Shown: in pieces, positions 31,611 through 44,405 of the stretch
Position numbering within the stretch: position 1 is the stretch's first letter
Layout: the number at the start of each line of letters is the position of its first letter
NCBI GenBank assembly: GCA_018806915.1
Contig: JAGKQI010000003.1
Span: 62,001 to 126,000, forward strand
Reading direction: 5' to 3'
Length of the DNA: 64,000 bases
DNA from: Phytophthora colocasiae
Taxonomy: Eukaryota > Oomycota > Peronosporomycetes > Peronosporales > Peronosporaceae
Notes under the pieces: model-generated
What the model saw: the letters and a program-made list of their open reading frames with translations, nothing else
Database searches by the model: none
What the model was told of the DNA's origin: nothing
Translations under genes and position numbers: made by a program

Positions 31611-33337
31611 TTAAGTTTTAAAGCTAACCTCCGTTATGTCAATGAGCGGTTCATCTTGGACGAGGCCTACGGCAAGTTCATCTTCGGACGGATCGTCAGC
31701 TTGGCACAAGTCATCCAGACCCAGGCGTCCGGCGTCGTCAAATCGGCGCAGCAGGAATCGCTTGCGCTCCGAATCGTGGTGGCGGCAGTCGGAGATGTCG
31801 CCTTCGTCTAAGATTTCTGCCTGTAAAATTTCTTCTAGTACGTCCTCAAGCGTCACAATTCCCAGCAGCGTATGCATATCGCCACTCTGTCATTCATCCG
31901 ATATAAAGTGAGCAAAACTTGGTAAATACATAAGCTTCCAGTCTTACCGCATCCGTAGTCTGGGGTTGCTTCACAAGCACCAAGTGCGCGCTTTCAGTTT
32001 TGAAGGTTTCTAGTAACGCGCTCAATCTGCAATCGGGAGCCACAGAGCGTGTAGTCCGACCAAAAATCTGGAAAAAGCTTGACAGGAGCGTGTTCTCCTG
32101 AACGAAAGCAAGAGCCGCATGGTTAACAACAGAAGGAGCAGAAAAACTGATACAAGCAGGCAAGTTGCACGCACTTTTGGATCCACGAAAATGAGGTCTT
32201 TGACGTGGATGGTTCCAATGATGTCGTTCACGGAATCACCATGTACAAGGATACGCGAGAACCCGCTTGCGAGGATGCTGTGAATGAGCACCCGATCCAG
32301 TACCGTAGATATAGCGGCCATGAAAAGCTCGTTCACAGGGGTCATGATACTTCTCGCCGTTTTGTTTCCAAAGGTCATGGCTCCTCGAATAATACTGCTT
32401 TCATCCTTGTCAATCATCTCCTGCTTCTCGTGGATATCGATAATCTCTGCCAACTGGAACAAGATGCATTAGCATGTTGTGTGTGACAAGCACGGTAAAG
32501 CTCAATGAAACTCATTGAATGAGTGCGTACCTGTCTCCTCGTGAAAACAGTGCCGATGTCTTCGCCCAGTGTTGCATCCAACGCCATACTCATGGGCTTT
32601 GCAAATACAAAAAAGAGAGCGATCAAGATTCGCACGAAAGGGACCACCTTGCCACCGATCACTGGTAACGGTGACAACCACGATAAGAGTTCTGAAAGAG
32701 AAGGTAAGTTTGAGAGTAGTTTTCCCTACCTAGAGCGTATCTGGAACATAAAGCCTGTGGGACAATCTCCCCGAATATTAGGATGAGGATGGTAGATGCA
32801 ATAAATCCAAACAACCCTGCAGTAACAGCACAATTAGCAATGCAAAAGCGACGCCAACGAGTCTGCTTAATTACAGAGCTTACCGCTCGTGAGATCAGCC
32901 GTGATAATTGAAGTGAGCACATTCACCGCCACATTACCCAGCAGCAGCGTCTAAGCAATAGACGACATGATCAGTCCGTGCAGCAGTGATGCTGGAGTAA
33001 AAGCTCTTCTGACCGTTAGCAGCAAATTGCCGTTACGACGCAGTGGGATGACCTTCTTGGCGGCTGCACTGTTCATACGTTCTTTTTCCGTGGCGTGCTC
33101 GTCCTCGCCTGCTGCGACGACGATCTCCAAGCCGATGAGGTCCAGTGACATGAGGCCAAGTCCCAGACCTGCAAACATGGCCGAGAGTGCCAGCAGCAGG
33201 ACTAAAGCGCCCACCTGTAGCGCGATTTCCTCACTGCTGAGCTCGACATCGTTCTTGTCACCCCCCATTCCACCTCCATTTGCTGCCACATATTGCAGCT
33301 GCGCCACCGAGAGCAATACAACACCCTCGTTCCTCAT
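31611..33337 (-). CDS. CNNM / CorC-type metal transporter (DUF21 plus CBS pair), 447 aa
   Basis: Seven exons on the minus strand: 33337-33014, 32950-32884, 32816-32730, 32691-32531, 32453-32175, 32097-31948, 31886-31611. Introns are 63, 67, 38, 77, 77 and 61 bp, all GT-AG; the sum is 1344 bases, in phase. The DUF21 membrane domain gives 'LVLLLALSAMFAGLGLGLMSLDLIGLEIV', TLLLGNVAVNVLTSIITADL, 'IFGEIVPQALCSRYAL' and 'VRILIALFFVFAKPMSMALD'. The CBS pair follows (ARSIMTPVNELFMAA, GFSRILVHG, GTIHVKDLIF, HTLLGIVTLEDVLEEILQAEI). CNNM and Mam3 proteins move or sense Mg2+ and other divalent metals at plasma or vacuolar membranes. An acidic C-terminal tail is present. The start is only 116 bp from the divergent secreted-protein gene. 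Confidence 0.9.
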
Positions 33338-33410
33338 TTGTCTTCGACTTGACCACCTCGGACTCCGTAGAGTAATGGGTTCAGACTGAAGACGTTATTA
33401 TTTTTTTCAC

Positions 33411-33419
33411 TATAAATAA
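33411..33419 (+). promoter_or_regulatory. TATA box of the secreted-protein gene in a 116-bp divergent promoter
   Basis: TATAAATAA lies 35 bp before the ATG at 33454, in the short gap shared head-to-head with the CNNM gene (start 33337). Both promoters must fit within or near these 116 bases. Confidence 0.45.
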
Positions 33420-33453
33420 CAGAGCGTATCCAAAATTCTTGTGGGGCGGCCGG

Positions 33454-36400
33454 ATGACGATCGCGAAATGGCTACTGGTAGGGGCGTGTGTGGTGGTCTC
33501 AAGTGGCGATGCCGCTACCCTGCTGCAGTTTGCCACGGTGAGCGCGTAGAGCGAGTGCTGATTGTGTTGTGGAGATGACGTTGTGTTTTTGCTGTCGTAG
33601 GGTGACGAAGCCCTAAAGGATTCGATCTCAAAGGACCTTGTGACACTGGACGATGATCTGACCTTTTGGGATACTGAGCAACCACTGGTAGATCCTGATG
33701 ACCGGATTGTAAGTGATGTAGAACTGGAAAACTTGGAGTTGCGCATTCCGATTCCTTCCTACCAACAACATAACTCTGCTGAGCTGAAAATGGCTGTTAG
33801 CGGACAACCCAATCCTTTTGAGATGCTCAATCTTCAAGCTGAATTACGTGATACGAGTCTCAATGGACAGCTAGTTTCAAGTCCCCCCGGTCAACAACTT
33901 ACCCCCATGACAACCAAAAAGTCAAGTTCTACATTATCCGGATATTTTGAGACGCCACAACTTGAATCCGATTGGGCCTTCGGGGAAGAGGAAGCAACCG
34001 AAGCTAAGTCGGTTGAAGTACAGGTGCCATCAATTTTGATTCCTTTAGCTCTGGAGAATCCATACTCATACATGTATCACTCTGTGCTGAAAGTGGAGTG
34101 TTTACCACTTGTGTGCGACGAAGATACTCCTATGGCACTTGACGGATTTTCTGTGAAAGCCACAGATACTACGCAATGGCAGGGTTGGATTGACGATCTA
34201 CTTGTGATTAGAATATCGATTGCTCGTGGGATTATTTCTCTAGGTGGCAGTTGGCGCTCAAACTGTATCAACCAATATATGGGAGCCCAGTCACGGAAAC
34301 TCATATCGTTTAAAGCAAGTGTCAGTTGCGTGAACAAGGTACTGACGGGCATGGAATATGTTGGTGAGCCCAACTTCAGTGGCACAGATGAACTCAAGGT
34401 CCGAGTGGGGTACGCACAGGATTTGGGAGCAACATTTAACGAAGTTACAGTCCCAATCACCGTCACTGAGCTAAATGATGCACCATATCTTGATATGAGG
34501 TCTGTGTTCTACGAAGCCGAGGAAGATATTCCACTCGTGATCGACGATTTACACCTTCAGGATCCTGACGCGCTGGATAAACCACTTCGTGTCACAATGG
34601 AAGCCGCTCATGGACAACTTGCACTATTGCGGCCAAGTGGGGTAACACTGACGAGTGAAATAGTAAATATCGCCGGCGAAGAAGCGTCCAAATTGACACT
34701 GACTGGGACATTGCGTAACTTGAATGCTGCTGTGGCCTCTGTCGTTTACACTTCAGCGAAAGACTGGAACAGCTTGCAATTTCGGCACGACGACGGCATG
34801 AATGGATTTGATACGATCACTATCAAGTCGATTGACTTCTCGTCATTTAATGGGTCAAGTATGTCGACATTATTCGTTTACGTGGATCCTAGGCCTGACT
34901 CCGTTTTGATTAATGCTCCGTCAAATGGTGAAGCTAGTGTCTATGCCGATGATGCACCTGGAACGCTCCGGGGGGATGAGGACACGTGGATAGTGATAAA
35001 AAATTTGGTTTTCTCTAGTGCTGATAACACTTACCAGGCGATCCTCACTGTTTCCTTGGTAGTGAGCCATGGAATTCTGCACTTGTCACGTGTTCAAGGG
35101 TTAACGTTTATCGAGGCAACTGCTGACAGAGGCAGCATGTTAAAGTTCAAGGGAACGTTTACCAACGTGAACAACTGCGTGGCTGGCCTACGCTATCTTC
35201 CAGGCCAAGATTTTTATGGGTTGGACTCTTTGGTCGTGACTGCAGATGCCGTTGACGAGTACACGCAGCAACAAACGCCATTGGCGTCTATCCGCGTTGT
35301 TATAACTGTTGACGCTGTGAATGACGCTCCAGTATGGAATGTTGGTTCGTCTGTCATTCGTGAACTCCAGCAAGGTCGAGCTGCTAGTCTTGCTGGGATA
35401 TCATTTCTTGATGTTGACGTTCCTGGGATAAATTTCGTAGTGGAGTCATGTGTGATGGATTTAATCGTCGAGACCAGTTCGGGGTCCATGGGGTTTCCAG
35501 ACTCAACTGTCCAATTTTCCACTGGTATGAAGACGGCATCATATAAGGTGTTTTCTGGAACACTCGACGAGTTGAATGAGATATTGTCTGAAATTACGTT
35601 CGAGCTTGCTAATCCTGACTACTATCGCGCTGATACTCCAAGTCATTTTGGCATTAATGTGCAGTTGACAGTTGACGATCGAGGGACATTTGGATCGGGT
35701 GGACCTCTGATTCGCACTACGACGGTGGTGTTCAGTCCGGTTGTTTGGTCTTCCTACACTTTACAGATCATCGCACCTGAAGATGTCCTTACGTTGGACG
35801 AAGACACCGCGTTTGGTTTCAACGGAGAGCTCCAACTGGCCGATCCAGACTCAGATCGATCCTTCCTCAATCTTCTTGAGATGTCGATTACTTGCACTCA
35901 TGGAAGATTCACACTGAGAAAGGGGGTGACTGGGATTCAAGTGTTATGGAATGAGTCTGATTGTAACATTGTGGTTAAAGGCTTCTTTGCTCAGTTGAAT
36001 ATGGCTTTGAATGGGAGCTCGTATATTCCTGCAGAAAACTGGCACGGCACAGAAGAGTTGACACTCTCAGTGAATAGCGTTGATAGACCAACGGAAACTG
36101 CTGAAGCCTCGATCTTCCTCTATATCGCTCCTGTGTGTGATGAGCCCCGCTGGGTAACTCTGACGGACGATCCATCTACAATGCAAGAAGATGGATACCT
36201 GTTGATAAACACACTGTCACTGACGAACCCTGACTCAGTCGATGTAGAAAGTGAAGTTGAAGTGGCAATTGGAGTAAATCATGGTGGTATTATGTTATCG
36301 ATGACGAGAGGTCTCCTCATCCAGCGAGCAGAGTATAGCACTTCCGATGATACGTTGGTCGCCCAGCACGCTCCGCCAGGACAGTTATTTTCTGAATCGC

Positions 36401-39400
36401 GACTATTTTTTAAGAATTTGAGCTTCCGGGGGCGGGTTAAGGACATTAATGCTGCCCTGTATGGCATGATATACAAGCCTTGGCTTGACTACAATTCTGA
36501 TGGCTGGCCGGTGGATGAAATCGACCTCGTCGCGACCAGCGTCTGCGCTATTAATTCCAAATTGATGGCAAGCCAATGCACTATACCGATTGCTGTTAGA
36601 GCTGTTAATGATCCCGCTGTACTGATATCGCAGCATTTCCAGCCTGTTGTGTCACCGTTTTCTCTCGTTAGTCTGGAAGTCGCGTCATGGAACTCTTCAA
36701 TTGACGCCATAGAAGATTCATCCCTGCAGTTGGAGCCAACCCAACTGTATGACCCAGATTCTATCCTCCACAGTGATGATCTTCGACTTGTTGTAAACAT
36801 TTCGTGCATTCACTGCACAATAACCTGTCAGTCCCAAACTCAAAATGCGTTTGAGGCGCAGCAAAATGACGATCTGATTATTGTGACTCGAAACTGGAAC
36901 AGCAATGACGGAGTTCAACTGGTAATGCACGGGAACCTTCCATCGTTAAACAATGGCCTGATGAATCAGCTTATTTTTCGGGGTGGAGATAGCTTCAACG
37001 GGCTAGCTTTTGTGCTGGTAGAGATATCCGATTTAGGGAACTATGGTGAAGGGGGAGAACTGCACTCGACATTCGTTCTGGGAGTCAAAGTTAAACCTAT
37101 GAATGACATCCCTCAGATCTATCTACCCCAATATCAGACAGTGGAGCCTGTTCTTCATCTCGATGAAGGTGCTTCGGTTTTAATTCAAGGTGCCAAAACT
37201 CTTTCTGCTATTCGAGCGCCTGCTCGACATCAATCCCCAGAATGGAACTTGATGATCGCTGACTTGTTGGCTCACGATTCCAGCTCGCGACTCCGAAACA
37301 TTCATCCATTCTCAGGACCAAGTGGTCTTGCCGCATCATTTGTTGTAGCACACAACGGGAAAATCATTTTCAGTGGCAGGGGAGGTGATTTTGGGCAGGA
37401 ACTCTGGTGTAGTAGTGGCACTGAAGTGAGCACCGGTCTGCTTAAGGACATTTTCCCTGGTATCGGTAGTTCTCGGCCGTCGCATTTGACTCCATTCTCG
37501 AAGGATAATCGTGTCTACTTTTCTGCAGAGGGTCCTCACCTGTCGTGGATGATTAAGAGCAGCTACAGGGACACTTGTCAAAGTTTCCGTCCGAGTTCAA
37601 TCGACCCAAACGTATTTTTCACTGTGGCAGCACAAAATGTGTGGGACCCCAAGGAGGTACACAACCACAACAATGTATCTTCTCCTTCAATTGCGTCGGA
37701 CACTAACTTGTGTATCTATTGCAGACATATGATTGTCCTCTTGGGTTCCGCTGGATGTCTACGTCTGAAGCTCAGCGAGTGTTCGTGGGAACAATTGCGA
37801 CGGAAAGCAGCGAGGAACCTCTTACGTACTTCGACCAGTGTGGGTGGCACGAATACAACTGGGGAGGCCAAACGCGAATGTACTTTCGGTTTTCTGACTC
37901 CAAAGTACGTGGTGTTAAACTTGAAGTACCTATTAGGATGTCTTTGGCGCACTAACGCAACTTTGTTTAGACGACTGGAGCTTTTAAGCACGCTGGGTTT
38001 CGTGACTCTTATCGTATTGATACAGGTTTTCAAACGGACGGGTTCGCAGGTATTGTTTGCTATCGCGAGCCTCTAGGCTACCAGATCACATGGGGAACGC
38101 AACTCTGGGCAACGGATGGCACTTCAGAGGGTACAGATCGTGTCGCTCGAATTTCAACGGAGCCTGAGGGCTCAAACCCTTCTCATTTTGTCGAGTTGGC
38201 TCAGCGACTGTACTTCCAAGCAACATCCACAGAATTTGGCTCAGAGTTGTGGTCGTCTGACGGCACTAGGCCTGGCACGTATCTGGTCGCTGATATTGAA
38301 TTTGGGTCACGCAGCTCAGAGCCACAGTTCCTTACTAATTTCAACTCGCGAATATATTTTTCTGCACATACACAAGAGTATGGTCGAGAGCTCTGGTTTT
38401 CTGATGGTAATCCACGGTTCGAGTTTGCAGAAGACCAACACGGAGTGGTGGGGACAGGATTGCTACTGGATATCTGCGCTGGGGAAAAGTCGTCCTCTCC
38501 TCAGCATTTTGCGGTACTGAACCCTGCAACAGGCAATCCCTTGCTGCTGTATCAAGCGGATGACTGTGTGCACGGATCGGAGCTATGGTCGACGGATGGA
38601 ACCAAAGAGGGAACAGTTATTGTTCTCGATATTTACGAAGGACCACTGGGTTCACGACCAGCCTATCTTATATCCTTTTCGGGGCAAGTGTACTTCCAGG
38701 CAGACGATGGTATTCATGGATGCGAGCTTTGGACAACGGATGGCACTGCTGCTGGCACCAAGATTCTCCTTGATATCATGCCGGGGGTGTTGGGCTCGAG
38801 GCCCAGCTTCTTCACAATTCTCGACAACTTAAATGATCCTTCTGGCACACTCGTCTTCTCAGCACAATCGGGGCGAGATCAACAAACAGAATTCTGGCAA
38901 TCGGACGGAACCAGCACTGGTACTACTACGCTGTTCCCACAATCGCGTCAAGTCGTGAAACTTAACACAGAGTCACTTAATCTTCAATTAGTGGGGCACA
39001 GTTTCGTGAGCTTATCATCACTACCGCAAGTTTTCTTTTATCTTGGGCGAGAAAGTGATCAAGGTGTTGATATTCAGCGCCAAGAAACGGATCAAGGCGA
39101 TTGGACGTATATTGAAGACGTTGCCCGGTCGATCACTTTGCAAGATGTCGAATCGCTGGAGAGCACAAGGGAGTTGACTGTATCGCTGAATTGTTCGAAA
39201 GGTTGGCTGAGTCTTGGACGGCAATGCGACGGTGTGTCCGTGCGATTGGATGCGTCTCCGGATAACAAGAAAGCTTCAACTCTCACGCTGAAAGGCTCTC
39301 TGGATGCACTGAATTGCGCTGTGGAGAAGGTGACGTACCATGCCAAGCCTCAAGAGAATGGCTGGGACGAGATACATGTTAATCTCGTTCAAAGTAACCA

Positions 39401-39911
39401 GGCCCCTTCTGACACCACGGAACGTGATAGTAGTTTCATGGTGTCGAAGCGCATGTTGGTCGAGATCCAAGCCGTCAATGACCCTCCTGTCATTAGAATG
39501 CCTTCAGTTTTCTACGCTCCAATTAATGAGTGGATTTCTATCTCAGGGATTGAGATCATTGACCCGGATTCGGCAGAAGGCATTTTATACGTAAGCCTGA
39601 CAGTTCACCATGGGCTGCTTCGAGTTACCTTACCGCCTCAAGGAAATGACGGCGGACTAACAGCACTTCGCACGACTGTCAATGGAGAGATACCAGGAAT
39701 ACTCGAATTTGCAACCACAGTGGGGCGGGCAAAGGAGATCTTCAATGCCCTAGAGTACATTTGCGATGAGGCCAATGGCTGCTCCAGCTTGCAAAGCGAT
39801 TACCTAACCATCCAAGTCGACGACAACGGCTTTACCGGGGCTCATGGGCCTCAAGTTGCCAGCAGGACTAGCGAGGTTATCGTGCTAAGCCAAATCAGTG
39901 TTAGCGCATGA
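33454..39911 (+). CDS. Large secreted repeat protein with cadherin-like and ELWxxDGT repeats, about 2086 aa
   Basis: Four exons: 33454-33537, 33601-37656, 37725-37904, 37971-39911; introns of 63, 68 and 66 bp, GT-AG, all phase 0. Exon 1 encodes a signal peptide (MTIAKWLLVGACVVVSSGDA). The first 1200 residues are tandem beta-sandwich units marked by VNDAP / AVNDP and 'LDEDT..' (cadherin- or CSPG-like). Then come ELWxxDGT repeats (GQELWCSSGT, GSELWSSDGTRPGT, GRELWFSDG, GSELWSTDGTKEGT, GCELWTTDGTAAGT). A Cys-containing module starting TYDCPLGFRW and ending FAGIVCYRE is inserted after the first of these. Two more VNDPP units close the protein. No membrane anchor seen at the end. Likely cell surface or extracellular; ligand unknown. 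Confidence 0.85.
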
Positions 39912-40013
39912 TTCGATAATCGATAAATGCACGGTGAGCCAGTTAAAAGGGCAGCACACATTACTATTTGTTCAGCCCTGGATCAAACATGCTGATTGAG
40001 TGCCAGGCTCGCT

Positions 40014-41085
40014 CTAGTTTGTGCTGGTGGACGCCCCTGCTGCTTCTTCGGCGAGCTCCAGGGCGTTCTCCACAAAGAAAGCCTTGTCGAACGCCGTTTC
40101 TTTCAGCACGCCATCCTCGTAGCTAGCCTTGTACGTCGTGAGTAACTGCTCATCATTTTTGCGGGCTAGTGACTTGAGCACCTTCAGTGCCTTCTCGTCC
40201 TCCAGGAGTCCCTCCTTTTGTAGCTTGTTCAACATGCGCAGGACGTCACTGGAGGCTGCGCTCTCCGTGGGGGGTGCTGTCGAGGACGTTGACACAACTT
40301 CAGCTTCGGCCACTTGCACCGATTCAACATAACCTTCGCAAGCAACAAACCACAAAAAGTGTCAACACATAGATACGTGGTGGCAGACAAGAATGTTCAA
40401 TGACGATTACCTTCGATGCTGCGCGGGTTCTCCTTCAGCACCTTGACAAAGGGCTCAATGTCCCCCTCTGTCGGGACGATAATGGCAATTGGCTGCCCCG
40501 CAGCGATGTTGTTTGACCCCTCGTTCACCACTGCATACCAATAAGCAAAAATGTTAATCGTATCCCTAAAACGATCAAGTTACTGCTTTCCACTCACAAA
40601 GTCGCGCGATGAAACCCTCATCACCCGACTCAAGCTGGAAGCACAAGTCTGGTGTGTCAATCTATATCAATAAAATGGTCAGTTCTTTCATACTCGTGCG
40701 TCGCTCCAGCGGTCGTACCTCACACATGTGCGTGCCGTCCTTCACGGCAGAGCCTTCCTGGACATACCACTTGGTGAGCGTCGTGTCTCCGGCGCCACTT
40801 CCAACCTCCTACGACAGGCAGTCCATCCCATAGGGTCAGTACAAACAAGTCGATCGCCTGATTGCTCAACCGGTAGCCCACCTTGAAGTCCAAATCGGGC
40901 ATACGGAACTTGATGTGGCTGGGCAGCGCCACTTCCGTGTGTTCCTCCTCCGCGTGTGGTACTCCGCTTTCCGTTGAAAAATTCACTAGCGATCCCAGCG
41001 CATTATCCCGCGTGTATCCAGCAACCCTCAACGCCTGACGCCGCCACCTAGGCGCTGCCAGAGTTCGCTTCACTAGCCGCATCAT
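40014..41085 (-). CDS. Mitochondrial lipoyl/biotinyl-like domain protein lacking the acceptor lysine, 265 aa
   Basis: Five exons: 41085-40882, 40808-40719, 40661-40598, 40530-40411, 40333-40014; introns of 73, 57, 67 and 77 bp; 798 bases in phase. The N-terminus (MMRLVKRTLAAPRWRRQALRVAG) is a typical matrix-targeting peptide. Residues 62-150 match the lipoyl domain of 2-oxo acid dehydrogenase E2/protein X: 'FRMPDLDFKE', 'LTKWYVQEGSAVKDGTHMCE', 'FQLESGDEGFIARLLVNEGS', 'GQPIAIIV'. Where E2 has ETDKA, this protein reads DTPDL, so the modified lysine is replaced. No catalytic E2 domain follows; the rest is an Ala/Glu helical tail. Perhaps a structural partner of a dehydrogenase complex. Moderately sure of the model, unsure of function. 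Confidence 0.8.
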
Positions 41086-41345
41086 GATCGTCAGCCAGCT
41101 TTTTGTGGTTAGAACCCAAAACGGTGTGTCGCACATTATATCTAAGTATACCGTTGGACTTTTCCGGCGCTCGTATACATGTCGAACCGGTCCCAAAAGA
41201 ACCGTTGGCGGTTACGTTGGCGTGGGACACACCAATTCTTTGTCAGCCACCTCGAGCGGCAGCCACCACCAATCGCCGCTCCAGCAACCCAACTTACACA
41301 GGGAACTATCATTGGAATTCTCCGCGAGAAACGAAAGGAAGAAGC
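41086..41345. promoter_or_regulatory. Divergent intergenic region between lipoyl-like gene and eS30
   Basis: About 260 bases separating two head-to-head starts; presumably holds both promoters. No TATA box recognised. Confidence 0.4.
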
Positions 41346-41735
41346 ATGAGGTGCGTCTTGTTGATGCCTACTAGAGTCAGGGCTGCTGCCCTTGGAGGCA
41401 GTCTGCCTTCTCCGTACAAGTGCAGTGCAATGTACTGATCTTGTTCTGTGCGTTTATGCTCGATTTCGACTCGATACAGCAACACCAGCATTGAGAACGC
41501 GACTACGCTGAACCTGTCCCTCCGCCTGCGCGGTGGTGGTAAGGTCCACGGTTCGCTGGCACGTGCCGGTAAGGTGAAGGGCCAGACCCCCAAGGTCCCC
41601 AAGCAGGAGGACTCGAAGAAGGCGCTGACGGGCCGTGCTAAGAAGCGCTGGCAGTACAACCGCCGCTTCGTGAACGTCGTGGCGGGCATGGGCGGCAAGA
41701 AGCTGGGCCCCAACTCGAACGCCGCCAAGAACTAA
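41346..41735 (+). CDS. RPS30: Small-subunit ribosomal protein eS30 with short ubiquitin-like leader, 83 aa
   Basis: Exon 1 is only ATGAG (41346-41350); the intron runs 41351-41488 and exon 2 is 41489-41735. Total 252 bases, in phase. The mature protein begins after [25 protein letters not shown], '[12 protein letters not shown]', '[14 protein letters not shown]', all classic eS30. The leader ('[11 protein letters not shown]') is the last strand of the ubiquitin-like FUBI fusion partner, shortened to about 20 residues. A second acceptor nine bases upstream (TACAG at 41475-41479) also keeps the frame, so two leader lengths are possible. The start is inferred from phase and splice sites; the eS30 part is certain. 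Confidence 0.88.
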
Positions 41736-42323
41736 GCAGGCAGCCAATAGGCTGGACACAGTCAGTGGGAGCGGGTGACGCGACGAATAGGTGGACGACT
41801 ACGACGACTATGGCGTGTGTGGATTCGAAGCAGGTTCAGCAGCTCTCCCTTCTATCTCGACTGCGGGCATTATCTCCCCCCTTCTCCGGTAATGATGATG
41901 CTGTTTTATCTTCTGTGGCGCATAGCGATCCATCCGTTTCGGTGGTGGTCGTTGGCGTAGAATATCCGAGGGCTTCACGGCTCCCGGTGCTCTTGCATAT
42001 TCCGAAATCAACCAATATGTTAAATCCAACGCTGCCTCCGCTTCGCTCGGGTCCAGTGTCGCTTTCGCTATCTCGCAATCGATGAGTTTTCTTCTGTCGT
42101 TGTTGCTGTGCTTGGTACATGCGTCTGGATCTCACTCTTGTCCTTCAATATGCACGTTTGTACTGCTGTCTTCGTAAATGCAGGTTGCTACTGTATCGTA
42201 GAAGCGTTGACCAGGATAGCGTCCGTTTCGCGCACATGAGACGAAGGTATTGAGTCGCATCATGTTGCCAGTTGCCTAATTGTAGCTTTGGACTGCTACA
42301 TTGGCCCACTTCATGAAGAGGTC
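41736..42323. other. Intergenic region between eS30 and the coiled-coil gene
   Basis: About 590 bases. A 91-codon plus-strand frame from 41810 has no recognisable similarity and is not supported as a gene. Otherwise 3' UTR of eS30 and promoter, or an untranslated exon, of the following gene. Confidence 0.4.
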
Positions 42324-44405
42324 ATGTACAGCGATGACTCAGCAGCGTCCGAAGTAGAGTCTGAAGGTGAGGAAATCTACGGAGACGGTGGCAGTGAAGT
42401 TGCCAGCGAGATTGCTGAAAGCGTCGATGCTCCTATGTTGAAGAAGCAGACAAAAGCCAAACCTGCGGTCTCGGATAAGTATGAAGAAGATGATGGCTAC
42501 AGCGCCGAAGACTTTGAAGACGACTTCGAAGAGTATGAGGAAGAGCCATCTGCCGTCCAGTCTCCTCCACGGGCTATCAAGGCACCCTCGCCAGTACGCT
42601 CTGTCATAAGTAACACTCGTCGCTCAGTACTGTCTTCTGGTGGTGCGTCAGGGAACGACTACGAATACGACGAAGCTTCCTTTGAAGATGAAAGTCGTCG
42701 CTCGCAAAGCCAACGCAGCTTGAGTCAAAGTAATCGCGTCGTGGATCTATCTGTTCGCGCCGCTTCTCCTTCGTTCCGCCCAGCTCCTCCAGAAAACAAT
42801 GAGACAGCAGCAGCTAGCTTTGTTTTTCCTCCTGAGGCCCGCTCACCTGTGTCAGATGCCAAGGTATTTCCAAGACCTACTCCTCAAATTCTTGCATCCG
42901 TTGCAGAAGAAGAAGCCGAAGCGATCGCTACAATACAAAGCAAGCAGTTTTCGTTGCTACTGCGCAAGATGGAGAGTAAATTTGAAGATGAAGTGGAAGA
43001 ACTCCGCGAAAAGAACGCTCTACTGACCTGGAAAGAGCGAGAGCTGAAGGCATCACTGCGTCGAGCCAAGGAAGAACTTACCATGCGCAAAGCTCGAATC
43101 GAAAAAAAGCGCCGGCGTGCTGCTGATAGACGGCGTGAACACGAGCGAGCAGCAGAGCGTGTCCACCAGGAACTTGCAGTTGCCCAGGCTTCTATTGCCG
43201 AGCGTGATTGCTGCATCGTAGGGCTACAGAACCAGCTTGTCGAGATGAGAGGAATGCTTCAGAATGTGGAGCGAGAGAAGCACGAGGCGGAAGGACGCAG
43301 CATGGTCCTAGCAGAAAAGTTGCAGGCAGCACTTGGGGATTTTCATCAGCTCACATGCAGCTTCGAAGACGCAGTTAATGCCAAGTTAGCCTGTGAGCAG
43401 CGCATTGAAGAGCTCAAAGGGGTGCATCGAGTACAAATGGAAGTGCTGGAGCACAAGTGCCAAGTTGACGTTGAAGCAGCACAGAAAGCTCTTGCCGATG
43501 AGGTAACATCCCGCGCGATTGAACGGCAAACACTACCGGAGGTCCACAAACGTGTCGTGGAAGCTGAGAAAGAGCGTTTCGAGAAGCTAGAAGCTGCTTT
43601 ACACAAGCAGATGAGGGAACTGGAGTCGCGTGCAGCGCAGGATACTTTGACACACACAGCGGAGCTTGCACGAGCCACAGAAGCAAAGCACCAGGCCGAG
43701 CAGCGAGCAGAGCGGCGAATACAAGATGAGGTCGACCGGGTACGTTTCTTACATCCGGTTCTCAACTAACAATAATTCGCTCTTACGTTTCTAGCATTCA
43801 TGCGCTCATAGATTGCACGCGAAAGAGAGGCAGTAGATGAGCAGCGACGCGAGTTGCTGGCGTCGATGGCTCGAACAAATGCGCGTTTCGACGAGGAACG
43901 AGGCAAGATGGAGGCCAGGAGCTGTGAGCTGGACGCACGGCGATCTGAGCTAGCAGACGAGCGCACCGAACTTGTGGCTCGTATCGAATATATTGAGCAG
44001 CGGACACGGTCTCTAGAGGCGGATGAGGCACTCGTTGAGAGACGCCGACAGGAGCTGGCCGCCGTCGGTCGAAAAACGCTGGAGCGGTCGCATGCGCTTG
44101 CCCGGCGCGCGCAGGAATTCACCAATGCCGTTGCAGAGTGTGAGAAACTGCGCGCACTCGTGAAGGCTCTGACGGAGCGATCTGAACGGAGCGAGCAGCG
44201 TGCAATGGTGCTTGAGCAGGATCGCGAGAAGCTGGAGGCGGCGACCCAAGCGCTACAGCAGGAACGGTTGCTGGTGGCGAAGCAGCGTGTGCAGTCGCGC
44301 TACTTCCTAGACGGCGCACGCAAACTTGAGAGCATGCTACACCAGAAGCACTGCGTCATGGAGGCGGTGGACAAGCATCACGGCAATCAGCACGAACCTG
44401 TTTAG
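42324..44405 (+). CDS. Acidic-head coiled-coil protein, about 669 aa
   Basis: Two exons: 42324-43739 and 43812-44405; intron 43740-43811 (72 bp, GT...TAG), in phase. ATG chosen at 42324 (MYSDDSAASE); the frame is open to 42288 but without a methionine. The first 200 residues are acidic and disordered ('DGYSAEDFEDDFEEYEEEP', Ser-rich repeats). From about residue 200 to the end it is nearly continuous coiled coil rich in Arg, Glu and Ala ('KKRRRAADRRREHERAAER', 'RRQELAAVGRKTLERSHALAR'). Such layouts are common in centrosomal or basal-body proteins such as FBF1, but I cannot assign it. Cytoplasmic, structural role likely. Confidence 0.78.

Noticed and set aside
41810..42085. 91-codon plus-strand ORF after eS30
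   Set aside because: No recognisable features, and it lies in a 3' UTR/promoter interval.
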